From a bacterium (GTDB taxonomy: Bacteria; Myxococcota_A; UBA9160; UBA6930), in assembly GCA_024228115.1 (NCBI GenBank), contig JAAETT010000371.1, positions 1 through 54,903 of the forward strand: a DNA stretch of 54,903 nt, read 5' to 3'. Shown in pieces: positions 7,032-17,250 of the stretch; position 1 is the stretch's first letter; each line of letters begins with the position of its first letter. The position numbers and the translations under genes were made by a program. The notes under the pieces were generated by a model. That model did no database searches. It worked only from the letters and a program-made list of their open reading frames with translations, and was not told where the DNA came from.

Positions 7032-8985
7032 GCTCTACCCAGCAGCCGCGTTCGCGGATCAGTTCGACCAGTCGATCTGGCGCGGCCTCCTCGGGGACAT
7101 TTCGCAAGACGCACTCATGCCCCACGTACAGGCTCACCTTGCCGACACCGGAGCCGACGTATCCGAAGTCCGCATCCGCCATTTCTCCTGGGCCGTTCAC
7201 GATGCAGCCCATCACGGCAATCTTCAAACCGGGGAGGTGCTCGGTGCGCTCCTTGATGCGTGCCGTCGTTTCTTCCAGGTCGAAGAGCGTGCGTCCGCAG
7301 GAGGGGCAGGAAATGAATTCGGTCCAGGATGTCCGTTGGCGCGCTCCCTGGAGGATGCGATAGGCGAGCGAGACATCGCGTTCGGGAACGCCGAAACCTC
7401 CGAGGCAGACGGCGTCGCCGATCCCATCGCAGAGCGGAGCACCGAGATCGGTGGCAGCCCGCAGGAGAGCGGCCTCTGCGTCTTCGAAGGGATCTGCTCG
7501 GTGTCGGAGGACGACCGGGATCGAATCGAGCCCCCGCGCGCGCAGAAGCGCCACTCCGAGACGAACCACGTGGGTCGGTGGCTCTCCAAGGAATGAAACC
7601 AAGGCGGGCGGAGATGACTGGGCAAGGCTGGCATCGAGGACCTTCGCCATCTCGCTCGGAGCAGCGCGAAAGCACCACTCGATCGGAACGCCGGGTGCCT
7701 CGAGGGAACTCCCGGGGGCGTCGGTCAGCTCGTAGACCAGACGGTCGGAGCAGCTTCCGAGTGGCGCAAGCCGCTCCGCTGTACCGCGAAAGGCGCGGGG
7801 CAGGTCGAGGCCCTGCTCGTCGGCCTCCTCCGCGAAGGCCCTTGCCCGTGCGACGTCCCCATCCTCCGCGACATCGAGGCTGAGACCCTCACAGGCAAGA
7901 TCACCGAGCCGACCCTTCGCCGCGACGAGTTCCGCGACCGCGCTCTTCGGGTCCTGCGGAACAGGCCCGAGATCGATTTCGACGCGCACCGGCGAATCAC
8001 CGCCCATTCCAAGAACCTCGGCGGTCGGCCGACGCTCGTGAACGAACGAATCTTCCACGAAGTCTGCACCCGGGGCGGGTGGGGCAGCCGTCTCGAGGCG
8101 TTCGTCGTAGCGACGCGCCAAAGCCTGGGCCACCGGAATCTCCTTGACCGGATCTTCTGTCAGGGAGACACGAATCGTCTCGCCGATGCCATCCTCGAGC
8201 AACGCGCCGATTCCGATCGCGCTCTTCACGCGACCGTCGTCACCGTCGCCCGCCTCGGTCACTCCGACGTGGAAGGGATAGCTGGGTATGTCCGGAGTAC
8301 GCTCCTGGAGACGGGCGGAGAGCAGACGATAGGCATGGATCGCGACCTGGGGATTGCTCGCCTTCATGCTGAAGACCACGTCATGGAACGCTTCGGCTTC
8401 GCAGACGTCCAGGAACTCCAGGGCGCTCTCGACCATTCCACGCGGCGAATCTCCGTACCGATTCATGATTCGATCGGAGAGTGAGCCATGATTCGTTCCG
8501 ATCCGCATGGCGCGTCCGAGTTCTTTGCAACGCTGCACCAACGGCAGGAAACGTCCGGCCACCCGGGCCAACTCGTCGGCGTACTGAGCCTCGCTGTACT
8601 CGCGAACTTCGAAGCGCTTCTTGTCGGCGTAGTTGCCCGGATTGATCCGAACCTTCTCGACATGGATCGCCGCCTCGAGTGCGGCATTCGGCGTGAAATG
8701 GATGTCGGCAACGAGCGGGATGTCCACACCGCGCCCCTGGCAGGCCCGCTTGATCGGCCCGAGGTTCTCGGCATCCTTGATCCCTGGCGCCGTGATGCGC
8801 ACGATCTCACAGCCAGCCTGGGCGAGCCGGACCACCTGAGCCACGGTGGCATCCGTATCCTGGGTATCGGTGGTCGTCATCGATTGCACGCGGATCGGAT
8901 TCGTCCCTCCGATCCCGACGTTCCCGATGCGTACTTCCCGCGTGCGCCGGCGCGCCCAGGCGAACGGGCTTGCCACGTAGCTCAA
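7027..8985 (-). CDS. ispG: 4-hydroxy-3-methylbut-2-enyl diphosphate synthase, long form
   Basis: IspG (GcpE) turns methylerythritol cyclodiphosphate into HMBPP with a [4Fe-4S] cluster in the MEP pathway. At 652 residues it is far longer than the 370-residue E. coli type and matches the three-domain A-A*-B form known from plants, Chlamydiae and Bacteroidetes. The TIM barrel lies at about residues 20-290 (PIRVQSMTTTDTQDTDATV, VADIHF, KVRINPGN). An extra A* domain lies at about 300-540. The cluster domain at about 551-652 has ligands C560, C563, C594 and E601 (CPSC, GCIVNGPGE). The stop codon lies inside the inverted repeat. Its ATG overlaps the alaS stop by 4 bp. Confidence 0.95.
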   Translation of the reverse strand: MSYVASPFAWARRRTREVRIGNVGIGGTNPIRVQSMTTTDTQDTDATVAQVVRLAQAGCEIVRITAPGIKDAENLGPIKRACQGRGVDIPLVADIHFTPNAALEAAIHVEKVRINPGNYADKKRFEVREYSEAQYADELARVAGRFLPLVQRCKELGRAMRIGTNHGSLSDRIMNRYGDSPRGMVESALEFLDVCEAEAFHDVVFSMKASNPQVAIHAYRLLSARLQERTPDIPSYPFHVGVTEAGDGDDGRVKSAIGIGALLEDGIGETIRVSLTEDPVKEIPVAQALARRYDERLETAAPPAPGADFVEDSFVHERRPTAEVLGMGGDSPVRVEIDLGPVPQDPKSAVAELVAAKGRLGDLACEGLSLDVAEDGDVARARAFAEEADEQGLDLPRAFRGTAERLAPLGSCSDRLVYELTDAPGSSLEAPGVPIEWCFRAAPSEMAKVLDASLAQSSPPALVSFLGEPPTHVVRLGVALLRARGLDSIPVVLRHRADPFEDAEAALLRAATDLGAPLCDGIGDAVCLGGFGVPERDVSLAYRILQGARQRTSWTEFISCPSCGRTLFDLEETTARIKERTEHLPGLKIAVMGCIVNGPGEMADADFGYVGSGVGKVSLYVGHECVLRNVPEEAAPDRLVELIRERGCWVEP

Positions 8986-11627
8986 GCGAGCCTCGAGGCC
9001 ACCGCCGTTCCGAATGCCGCGAGCGCATCATCGATGCGGGTGACGTCAGTTCCACCGCCCTGGGCGAAATCAGGCCGGCCACCGCCCTTGCCACCCACGA
9101 TCTTGGCGACATCCTTCATCAGCTCTCCAGCCGGAAGCCGATCACGGACCTCAGGAGTGACGCCGATCGCCACCGCCACCTTGCCTTCGCCCGCGTCGGA
9201 GACGAGGCAGACGACCGCCGGGGATTTCTGGTTGCGAAGATCGTCGACCATCGCGCGCAATTCCTTGCCGTTCGCCCCTTCGAGTTTCCGCGCATAGCAC
9301 CAGAGCTCGCCTCGCTGCTCCCAGCTTCCGCTCTCATCCGAACCGCCGCTTCCCTGCAACTGGGCGCGCTTCAAGGAGGCGATCTCCTTTTCAGCGGTCT
9401 TGCGCTCCTCCAGGATCTTCCGGATCCGGTCAGGCGCCTGATTCGCCGGCACCTTCAACAACTCACCCAGCTCTCGCAGCATGTGCTGCTGCTCGCGGAG
9501 GTGATGGAGGGCGCCCAGCCCGGTGACAGCCTCGATGCGTCGCACACCCGCTGCGATTCCCGTTTCGGAGATGACCTTCAACAAGCCGATGTCGCCGGTC
9601 GCCGTGGCGTGGGTTCCGCCGCAGAGCTCCGTCGATACATTTCCGAATGACACGACTCTCACGTCATCGGCGTATTTTTCGCCGAAGAGCGCCATCGCGC
9701 CGGCATCGACGGCAGCCTTGTAGTCCATCGTTCGCACGGAGCCCGCGTCGTTGGATTCGATCCAGGTATTCACCAGATCCTCGATGCGCTCGATCTCCTC
9801 CTCGGCCAGCGGAGCGTCGTGGGTGAAATCGAATCGAAGCCGATCGGGCGAAACCAGCGAACCTCTTTGCATCGCCTGGGGGCCCACGACCTCGCGCAAT
9901 GCCGCGTGCAGCAGATGCGTCCCCGTGTGGTTGCGCACGGTGGCCGCCCTTGCCTCGGCATCGACCGCCAGCAAAGCGGATTCCCCTACGCGCATGACAC
10001 CGGTTGTCACCTTGCCCCGATGGACCACGAGCTCCCCGGAAGGGCGCTGCACGTCATCGATGTTCAGCTCTCCACATGGAGCCTTGATCACACCGACGTC
10101 GCCCACCTGGCCGCCGCTCTCCGCATAGAAGGGCGTCTCGGAAACGATGAGTTCGATCTCGTCGCCCTCGGCCACCTCGTCCGCAAGCTCGCCTCCGCGC
10201 AGGATCGCGAGAATCGAGGAGGTGTGTTCGAGCGTCTGGTAACCGACGAAGGACGTTGCGAGTTCCGAAGCCATGCGACCGTAGATCGCGGCAACCCCTT
10301 CGTCCCCACTTCCCTTCCACGCCTGGCGCGAGCGCGAACGCTGCGCCTCCATCTCGGTGCGAAAGCCCTCTTGATCCGCGTGCAGGCCACGGCCGCGCAA
10401 GATGTCATCGGTCAGATCGACAGGAAAGCCGAAGGTATCGTACAAGCGAAACACGACCGGTCCCGGCAGCACATCGCTACCCGCCGCCTTGGCCTCACCG
10501 ATTTCGTCCTCCAGCAGCGTAAGCCCCTTGCGAAGCGTCTCCAGGAAACGCTCCTCCTCCCGTTGCACGCGGTCGATCACATAGTTCCGACGTTCTCGAA
10601 GCTCCGGAAAGACGCCACCCATTTCATCGATGACGGTGCCGGCCACCGAATGGAGGAAGGGGCCATCGATCCCCAGCAGCACGCCATGCCGCGATGCGCG
10701 TCGCAGGATCCGCCGAAGGACATAGCCACGCCCTTCGTTTGCAGGGAGCACACCGTCTCCGATCAAGAAGGCGACCGCGCGGGCGTGATCCGCGACGACC
10801 TTGAGCGATACATCCTTCTCGGAATCAACGCCCAGAGAAACCCCGGCCAACTCCTGGGCCCTGGCGAGGATCGGCGTGAAGAGATCCGTTTCGTAGGTGG
10901 TCTGCATCCCGTTCAAGACGGTGACGACGCGCTCGAGGCCGGCCCCAGTATCCACTGAGGGTTTCGGAAGCGGCTCCATGTTGCCCGCGGCGTCCCGATT
11001 GAACTGCATGAACACCAGATTCCAGAACTCGAGAAAGCGGCCCGACTCGCTGGACGGATCATCATTCTCGACACCGGGGATCGGCCCGCGATCGAGATGG
11101 ATCTCCGAGCAGGGGCCACATGGCCCCGTGTCTCCCATGGCCCAGAAGTTCTCGTCCTCATCGAGCCTGTAGATCTTGCCCGGAGGGAGCCCGATCTCGC
11201 GCTCCCAGATCTCCGCGGCTTCATCATCCTCGCGAAACACGGAGACCACCAGATCCGCCGGATCGATCTTGTAGTGCTCAGTGATCAACTCCCACGCCAG
11301 CCGAATCGCCTCGTGCTTGAAGTAGTCACCGAACGAGAAGTTGCCGAGCATCTCGAAGAAGGTGTGATGCTGCGCGCTGCGCCCGACTTCCTCGAGATCG
11401 TTGTGCTTGCCCGAAACCCGCATGCACTTCTGGGTAGAAACGGCCCGGGTATACGCCCGCTTCTCCTCCCCCGTGAGCGCCCGCTTGAAAGGAACCATCC
11501 CCGAGTTCACGAACAACAACGTGGCGTCGTTCTCCGGCACGAGCGCAGAGCTCGCGACACGGGTATGCCCCCGCTCGTCAAAGAACGAAAGAAACGTCTC
11601 GCGCACATCCCGCGCAGCCCAAGCCAC
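8982..11627 (-). CDS. alaS: Alanyl-tRNA synthetase
   Basis: This is an 881-residue class II synthetase that charges tRNA-Ala and edits mischarged Ser and Gly. The class II aminoacylation domain comes first (FLSFFDERGHTRVASSALVP, and TGPCGPCSEIH). The editing domain carries the zinc motifs HTGTHLLH and CGGTHATATGD. The C-terminal C-Ala domain ends with GGKGGGRPDFAQGGG. I chose the GTG at 11627 because GGGAGG lies 7 nt upstream and the conserved N-terminus (RDVRETFLSFF) follows shortly after; the frame is open further upstream without family similarity. It overlaps ispG by 4 bp, so the two are co-transcribed. Confidence 0.96.
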   Translation of the reverse strand: MAWAARDVRETFLSFFDERGHTRVASSALVPENDATLLFVNSGMVPFKRALTGEEKRAYTRAVSTQKCMRVSGKHNDLEEVGRSAQHHTFFEMLGNFSFGDYFKHEAIRLAWELITEHYKIDPADLVVSVFREDDEAAEIWEREIGLPPGKIYRLDEDENFWAMGDTGPCGPCSEIHLDRGPIPGVENDDPSSESGRFLEFWNLVFMQFNRDAAGNMEPLPKPSVDTGAGLERVVTVLNGMQTTYETDLFTPILARAQELAGVSLGVDSEKDVSLKVVADHARAVAFLIGDGVLPANEGRGYVLRRILRRASRHGVLLGIDGPFLHSVAGTVIDEMGGVFPELRERRNYVIDRVQREEERFLETLRKGLTLLEDEIGEAKAAGSDVLPGPVVFRLYDTFGFPVDLTDDILRGRGLHADQEGFRTEMEAQRSRSRQAWKGSGDEGVAAIYGRMASELATSFVGYQTLEHTSSILAILRGGELADEVAEGDEIELIVSETPFYAESGGQVGDVGVIKAPCGELNIDDVQRPSGELVVHRGKVTTGVMRVGESALLAVDAEARAATVRNHTGTHLLHAALREVVGPQAMQRGSLVSPDRLRFDFTHDAPLAEEEIERIEDLVNTWIESNDAGSVRTMDYKAAVDAGAMALFGEKYADDVRVVSFGNVSTELCGGTHATATGDIGLLKVISETGIAAGVRRIEAVTGLGALHHLREQQHMLRELGELLKVPANQAPDRIRKILEERKTAEKEIASLKRAQLQGSGGSDESGSWEQRGELWCYARKLEGANGKELRAMVDDLRNQKSPAVVCLVSDAGEGKVAVAIGVTPEVRDRLPAGELMKDVAKIVGGKGGGRPDFAQGGGTDVTRIDDALAAFGTAVASRLA

Positions 11628-11723
11628 CAGCCATCCTCCCAAACAGCCCCGGAGGATACCCGAGCCCCCCCACAACGCTCCTCCCCGGCAGCCGAGCAAT
11701 GAGCCCCAGCTACCTGCTCCGCC

Positions 11724-11897
11724 GATCGCGGGGCGGGGGGCGGTCAGCGCGGAAATAAAGCGCAGGCGTCTCCCTCATTGAGCGTGCGCTCGTTCGCTAG
11801 CGGCGAAGCCGCGCAAGCGAACCCGCATCCAGGTCGAACGCGGCCGCCCAAGGCCCGGCCGAGCCATTCCGCGCTGGCCGCCCCCCGCCCCGCGATC
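11724..11897. repeat. Intergenic element with 31-bp terminal inverted repeats
   Basis: Arms 11724-11754 and 11867-11897 are complementary at 30 of 31 positions (starting GATCGCGGGGCGGGGGGCGG; the mismatch is a T/C difference). Between them sits another stem-loop at 11792-11822 with GTTCGCT/AGCGAAC outside GCGGC/GCCGC. The 174-bp element fills most of the 309-bp gap between the pilT-type gene and alaS, which holds no gene. The size and terminal symmetry suggest a MITE-like or structured repeat. I see no target-site duplication. It could carry or insulate the alaS promoter. Confidence 0.75.
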
Positions 11898-11936
11898 CGA
11901 CACGAGAAGCGAAGCGGCTCTACACCGCCGAGTCGG

Positions 11937-13130
11937 CTAGAAGCGCTCGATGAAGTCCGCGTCCGAGTCCTCAGAGGGCGGCGCCGAATCCTCTTCGACC
12001 TTCTCCTCCGCACCCTCATCGGCTTCGAAATCGTCCCACGTGCCATCTGAGGTCGAGGCGATACCGCGGAAGCGGAGCGCGAAGTCGTCCGGATTCGAGA
12101 CATGCTTCAAGGCTTCGTCGTACGTCACGAGATCCTGCTTCACGAGGTGCATGAGCGACTGGTCGAAGGTCTGCATCCCGTAAGTGGTGAAGCCCTTCGC
12201 AATGGCGTCACTCAGCTCCTTGGTGCGTTCCTTGTCACTGATGCACTCGCGCACGCGGGCGGTGGATACCATCACCTCGAGCGCGGGAACCCGGCCCTTC
12301 CCGTCCGCACGGGGAACCAGACGCTGGGAAACGACGGCCCGAAGGATCGAGCCGAGCTGGAGTCGCACCTGCTTCTGCTGGTACGGCGGGAACACGGAGA
12401 TGATGCGATTGATCGTCTCTGTTGCATCGAGGGTATGCAGCGTGCTCATCACCAGGTGCCCTGTTTCGGCTGCGGTGATGGCCGTCTCGATCGTCTCGAA
12501 GTCCCGCATCTCGCCGACCAGGATCACGTCCGGATCCTGGCGAAGTGCGGCGCGCAGAGCATTCGAGAAGCTCTGGGTATCGACGCCGATCTCGCGCTGA
12601 TTGACGATCGAACGCCGATCGCGAATCAGGAATTCGATCGGGTCCTCGATCGTGATGATATGCGAGGTGCGATTCGAGTTGATGTAGTCGATCATCGCGG
12701 CAAGCGTGGTCGACTTACCCGAGCCCGTCGTGCCGGTGACGAGCACGAGACCGCGGTGCTCCATGGCGATCTTTTCGATCACTCGAGGCAGGAGCAATTG
12801 CTCGATCGTCTTCACACCGAAGGGAATGACCCGGAAGACGATGCCGACCGTGCCCCTCTGCTGGAAGACGTTCACGCGAAAACGTCCGAGGCCTGGAATT
12901 CCGTAGGCCAGGTCGGCCTCGCGGTATTCTTCGAAGCGAGCCTTCTGGACCGGGTTCATGATTCCGACCGCGAGCTTCTGTATTTCGTCGGGAAGGATCC
13001 GCTCGCCGTTCTTCAGCGGCACGAGCGCGCCATCGACCCGGAACATGGGCGGCAGACCGGACTTCAAGTGGATGTCCGAAGCACCGCCCTTCAGGGCTAC
13101 TTTGAGGATGTCATCGAGCTGAATGGGCAT
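11937..13130 (-). CDS. pilT: PilT-type twitching motility ATPase
   Basis: This is a 397-residue secretion/retraction ATPase of the GspE superfamily that powers type IV pilus retraction in PilT proteins. It has the N-terminal PAS-like domain (GASDIHLKSGLPPMFRVDG), Walker A GTTGSGKST at residues 133-141, Asp box IEDPIEF (161-167), Walker B DVILVGEMRD (201-210) and His box TGHLVMSTLHT (223-233). An acidic tail of about 35 residues is unusual. No other pilus genes are nearby, so it may be a PilT or PilU paralogue acting in trans. Confidence 0.9.
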   Translation of the reverse strand: MPIQLDDILKVALKGGASDIHLKSGLPPMFRVDGALVPLKNGERILPDEIQKLAVGIMNPVQKARFEEYREADLAYGIPGLGRFRVNVFQQRGTVGIVFRVIPFGVKTIEQLLLPRVIEKIAMEHRGLVLVTGTTGSGKSTTLAAMIDYINSNRTSHIITIEDPIEFLIRDRRSIVNQREIGVDTQSFSNALRAALRQDPDVILVGEMRDFETIETAITAAETGHLVMSTLHTLDATETINRIISVFPPYQQKQVRLQLGSILRAVVSQRLVPRADGKGRVPALEVMVSTARVRECISDKERTKELSDAIAKGFTTYGMQTFDQSLMHLVKQDLVTYDEALKHVSNPDDFALRFRGIASTSDGTWDDFEADEGAEEKVEEDSAPPSEDSDADFIERF

Positions 13131-13236
13131 TGAACGCAGGGATCCTCATCCGGATTCGCCGGGGGTCAGCTCGCGTTTCGACCTTTCCGGCCCGGGCCTT
13201 GAGGGGGAAGCCGCAGGCCGAAAGGTTCCGCTGGAC

Positions 13237-13256
13237 CCTCCCGGAATTCCGGGAGG
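13237..13256. terminator. Perfect 20-bp palindrome downstream of the hybrid kinase
   Basis: CCTCCCGGAATTCCGGGAGG is a perfect palindrome 28 bp beyond the stop of the hybrid histidine kinase. There is no T tract on either strand, so a role as terminator is only a guess. A weaker stem (ACCTTTCCGGCC against GGCCGAAAGGT, about 13176-13225) lies just beyond. Nothing else is visible in the 154-bp gap. Confidence 0.35.
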
Positions 13257-13284
13257 TTGGAGCGCTGGCTGCCGGTGTGTGAGG

Positions 13285-15345
13285 TCAGGCGAATAGGGCC
13301 CTGGCGTCCTCGAGGGCGGCGAGCAGTCCTGCCGGCTGATATGGCTTGACGAGAAAGACCATGTCACGGGGGAGTTTCCCGGCACCCGGGTCGGAACCGC
13401 TGTCCGGATAGCCGCTGACCACCACGATCGGGAGCTCCGGTGAGCGCACTCGCAACTCCTCGGCCAGGCTCATACCGCCTATCCGGGGCATCACGATGTC
13501 GGTCACCAATGCGCCTGGCCCACCAGGAATCTCCTGGGCCTTCTGGAGGGCTTCGAACCCATCGACCGCCTCGACGACCCGGTGCCCCCCGGCTTCGAGC
13601 ACCCGACGCGCGAGCGCCCGAACCATGTCTTCATCCTCGACGAGCAGGATGCACAGCGGTTCGGAGACAATCGCGATGGGGTCCTGCGAACGAGAGGCCT
13701 CCTGCTCTCGCGGGGCCGACTCGGCAGCCGGAAGAAGGATGCGGGCAGTGGTTCCTTGCCCGGGCTTGCTCTCCAGCACGAGATCCCCGTGGCCCTGACG
13801 GACCACCCCATGAACGATGGCCAGGCCGAGGCCCGTGCCCTGGAGCTTCGTGGTATAGAACGGCTCCGTGACTCGCTCGAGAACCTCGGGGGCCATTCCC
13901 CGGCCATCATCCCGGACTTCGAGGACCGCGTAGTCGCCGGCTTTGAGCGGGGGATGATCGCCGGCTTGAATGTGTGTTCGGCGGGTAGCGAGCGCAATGT
14001 TTCCGCGTCCCTGCGTGCATGCGTCACGAGCATTGAGGACCAGATTCATGAGCGCTTGTTCGAGACGGCTTGGATCGGCAAGCACCCCAGGAACCTCCGG
14101 ATCGTACTCCGTGCTCATGTGAATCGTCTCGCCGAGCGTCGATCTGAGCATCGGCTCGAGATCCTCGATCAGCTGGTTCGGAGCAACGACGATCGGCGAA
14201 TGCATGTCCCCGCGGCTGAACACCAGCAGCTGGCGTGTGAGCCGGGATGAACGTTTGGCGGCATCCTCGATGGCCAGTGCATTCTCACCGAGCGGCCCTT
14301 CGAGTGCTTGACTCAGGATCTCGCTATGCCCCTGGATCACGGTCAGCATGTTGTTGAAATCGTGGGCGATCCCACCTGCAAGGAGTCCCACCGCCTCGAG
14401 TTTCTGGGCTTGCTGTAGCTGCTCTTGCAAACGACGACGCTCTGTCACGTCGCGTACCGTCGTAAGCGCACACGTCTCACCAGCGAAGTCGATCAGGGCG
14501 GTCGCCGCCTGAACGATCCGCTCGGCGCGACCATCCTGCGCATCTCGGAATTCCATCTCCTCGGTCTCTCCCTCGGCCGCGAGCTTCCTTCCGACATTCT
14601 TGATGACGTCGGTACCCACATCAGGGGCGAATTCATAGACCGAACGACCGATCGCCTCCGAAGCGGAACGGATTCCCGCGAGTTGGACCCAGGCAGGGTT
14701 GCATTCGACGATTGCCGCATCCTCGAGCCTCGCGATGACCATCGCATCCGGGTGATCGTTGAAGACCCGGAAGAACCGCTCTTCACTCTCGCGGCCCGCT
14801 TGCTCGGCCCGTACGCGCATGATCGTCGAAGCCAGGATTTCGGCCGTGAGTTGGAGCGCCGAAACCTCTTCGTCACTCCAGCGCTTCGCGTAGCCGAAGG
14901 TTTCGAAGCTCTGGTAGCCGATGGCAACACCGCGGCTCTGGAAGGGAATCGTAAGCCAGGAACGGACACCTCGCTTGGCAAGGAAGCTGCGCTCGACCTT
15001 GGCCTCCTCCGGAAGCTCGTCGAGTTCCTCGACCATGGTGATCGCGCCAGCCATGTATCGCCGGGTCGTCCAGGCAAACATCTCTCGTGCGCCAGGGAGA
15101 GTGATCTCGACGAACGGATCCTCCGCGCGGCCGTCCTCTGCCCAGATGTAGACGGCGATCTGCTCGCCCTCGGGGTCGATCATCCGCAGGAGCGAACGTT
15201 CGGCGCCGGCCAGCCGAGCTGCGGTGCCGACGACTTGTACAACCTCGTCGTCGTCGATGACGCCGCCGATGTCTCGCAGCCGATGGACGAGCTGCAGGAG
15301 GCCGGCCTGGAGTTCCTGAGCTGAACGGGCTGAGTCTTTCGGCAC
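13285..15345 (-). CDS. Hybrid sensor histidine kinase (GAF-PAS-HisKA-HATPase-REC)
   Basis: This 686-residue signalling protein has no membrane segment. In order it has a GAF domain (about 35-180), a PAS domain (185-305), HisKA with phospho-acceptor H328 in GGIAHDFNN, a HATPase_c domain (N box LNARD, G boxes DDGRGM and GTGLGLAIV, about 425-540) and a C-terminal receiver domain (about 560-680) with acceptor Asp in LVTDIVMP and Lys in LVKPYQ. It probably senses a cytosolic cue and passes phosphate through its own receiver. No partner response regulator is adjacent. The start is a GTG at 15345 with weak upstream signals. Confidence 0.9.
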   Translation of the reverse strand: MPKDSARSAQELQAGLLQLVHRLRDIGGVIDDDEVVQVVGTAARLAGAERSLLRMIDPEGEQIAVYIWAEDGRAEDPFVEITLPGAREMFAWTTRRYMAGAITMVEELDELPEEAKVERSFLAKRGVRSWLTIPFQSRGVAIGYQSFETFGYAKRWSDEEVSALQLTAEILASTIMRVRAEQAGRESEERFFRVFNDHPDAMVIARLEDAAIVECNPAWVQLAGIRSASEAIGRSVYEFAPDVGTDVIKNVGRKLAAEGETEEMEFRDAQDGRAERIVQAATALIDFAGETCALTTVRDVTERRRLQEQLQQAQKLEAVGLLAGGIAHDFNNMLTVIQGHSEILSQALEGPLGENALAIEDAAKRSSRLTRQLLVFSRGDMHSPIVVAPNQLIEDLEPMLRSTLGETIHMSTEYDPEVPGVLADPSRLEQALMNLVLNARDACTQGRGNIALATRRTHIQAGDHPPLKAGDYAVLEVRDDGRGMAPEVLERVTEPFYTTKLQGTGLGLAIVHGVVRQGHGDLVLESKPGQGTTARILLPAAESAPREQEASRSQDPIAIVSEPLCILLVEDEDMVRALARRVLEAGGHRVVEAVDGFEALQKAQEIPGGPGALVTDIVMPRIGGMSLAEELRVRSPELPIVVVSGYPDSGSDPGAGKLPRDMVFLVKPYQPAGLLAALEDARALFA

Positions 15346-15491
15346 ACTCGGAACTTAGGACCCGCCGCCCGGCACGCCGTAGGAGGTTTCCCCTAGGAAT
15401 AGGCCCGACGATCGCGCCGACCCAGCGCCGGCTAGACCCGACGCCGCGGTCGACGCGACGCCAGAATCGACGTCACACCGGAATGGACGGA

Positions 15492-16598
<1,107 letters not shown>

Positions 16599-16620
16599 GT
16601 CCACTTCTCCTATCCATGAT

Positions 16621-16644
16621 TCTCAGATTGAGAAAACTGTCTCA
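16621..16644. promoter_or_regulatory. Palindromic half-site array upstream of recA (candidate operator)
   Basis: Three alternating 5-bp half-sites, TCTCA (16621-16625), TGAGA (16629-16633) and TCTCA (16640-16644), are separated by 3 and 6 nt. They lie 23-46 bp upstream of the recA ATG and run into the thpR stop codon. The place fits control of recA, for example by a LexA-type repressor. The motif matches no SOS box I know, so this is inference. Confidence 0.4.
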
Positions 16645-17250
16645 GGGTGAGAGCGAAACCGCTGCGACTGGCATCTCCGAGCCGAGCGGACAACGTGTGA
16701 GCGCCTCATAGTGGGCACCATCCCGGGCGAGATCGCTGCGGTAGAGCACGACCTCCGAAACCGTCCACCTTGCGGTCGGGGCCGAAGCCTTCTCCAGCGA
16801 AGGGACGCGTCGATTGCGAATCCGCCCGAGCGTCAGGTGCGCGTGGAACGCGCGTGAGTCGGGTTCGAATCCACAGTCCGATACCACTCGCTCGACGCAA
16901 GCGGCAAGCTCTGCCAACGGTCCCTCGGGCGCGAGCCCGAGCGCCACCACCTTCGCACGGCGACCCTTCGGGAACAGAAACGGTGCGCTCAGCGAAAGGG
17001 AAAAGGGCATCCTCTCCGCCACCGCATCCGTCAACCGCTCGCCAAGCCCCGGCAGCTCTTCCGACGCGACGTTGCCCAGGAAGCGCAAGGTGACGTGGTA
17101 CCCCTTGGTGCGTACCCAACGGACGCCTTCGCCCCCGGGCGAACCCGCCAGATCGACGGCCAGCGCCGCACAATCGACGCGTACCGGCTCGGGCAGCGGC
17201 ACGGCAATGAAACTTCGCACCAGCGAGCCCTGACGGCGACCGAAACTCAT
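16642..17250 (-). CDS. thpR: RNA 2',3'-cyclic phosphodiesterase (2H family)
   Basis: This 202-residue enzyme of the 2H phosphoesterase family opens 2',3'-cyclic ends (formerly '2'-5' RNA ligase'). Both catalytic H-x-T motifs are present: HVTL at residue 52 and HLTL at 138. The N-terminal SFIAVPLPEPV strand is typical. I chose the ATG at 17250, which overlaps the cinA stop (ATGA); the frame extends upstream only inside cinA. Its place between cinA and recA is common in bacteria. Confidence 0.9.
   Translation of the reverse strand: MSFGRRQGSLVRSFIAVPLPEPVRVDCAALAVDLAGSPGGEGVRWVRTKGYHVTLRFLGNVASEELPGLGERLTDAVAERMPFSLSLSAPFLFPKGRRAKVVALGLAPEGPLAELAACVERVVSDCGFEPDSRAFHAHLTLGRIRNRRVPSLEKASAPTARWTVSEVVLYRSDLARDGAHYEALTRCPLGSEMPVAAVSLSP

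Noticed and set aside
12102-13133. Long plus-strand open frame opposite the pilT-type gene
   Set aside because: It covers a strongly conserved ATPase on the other strand and its translation resembles no family.
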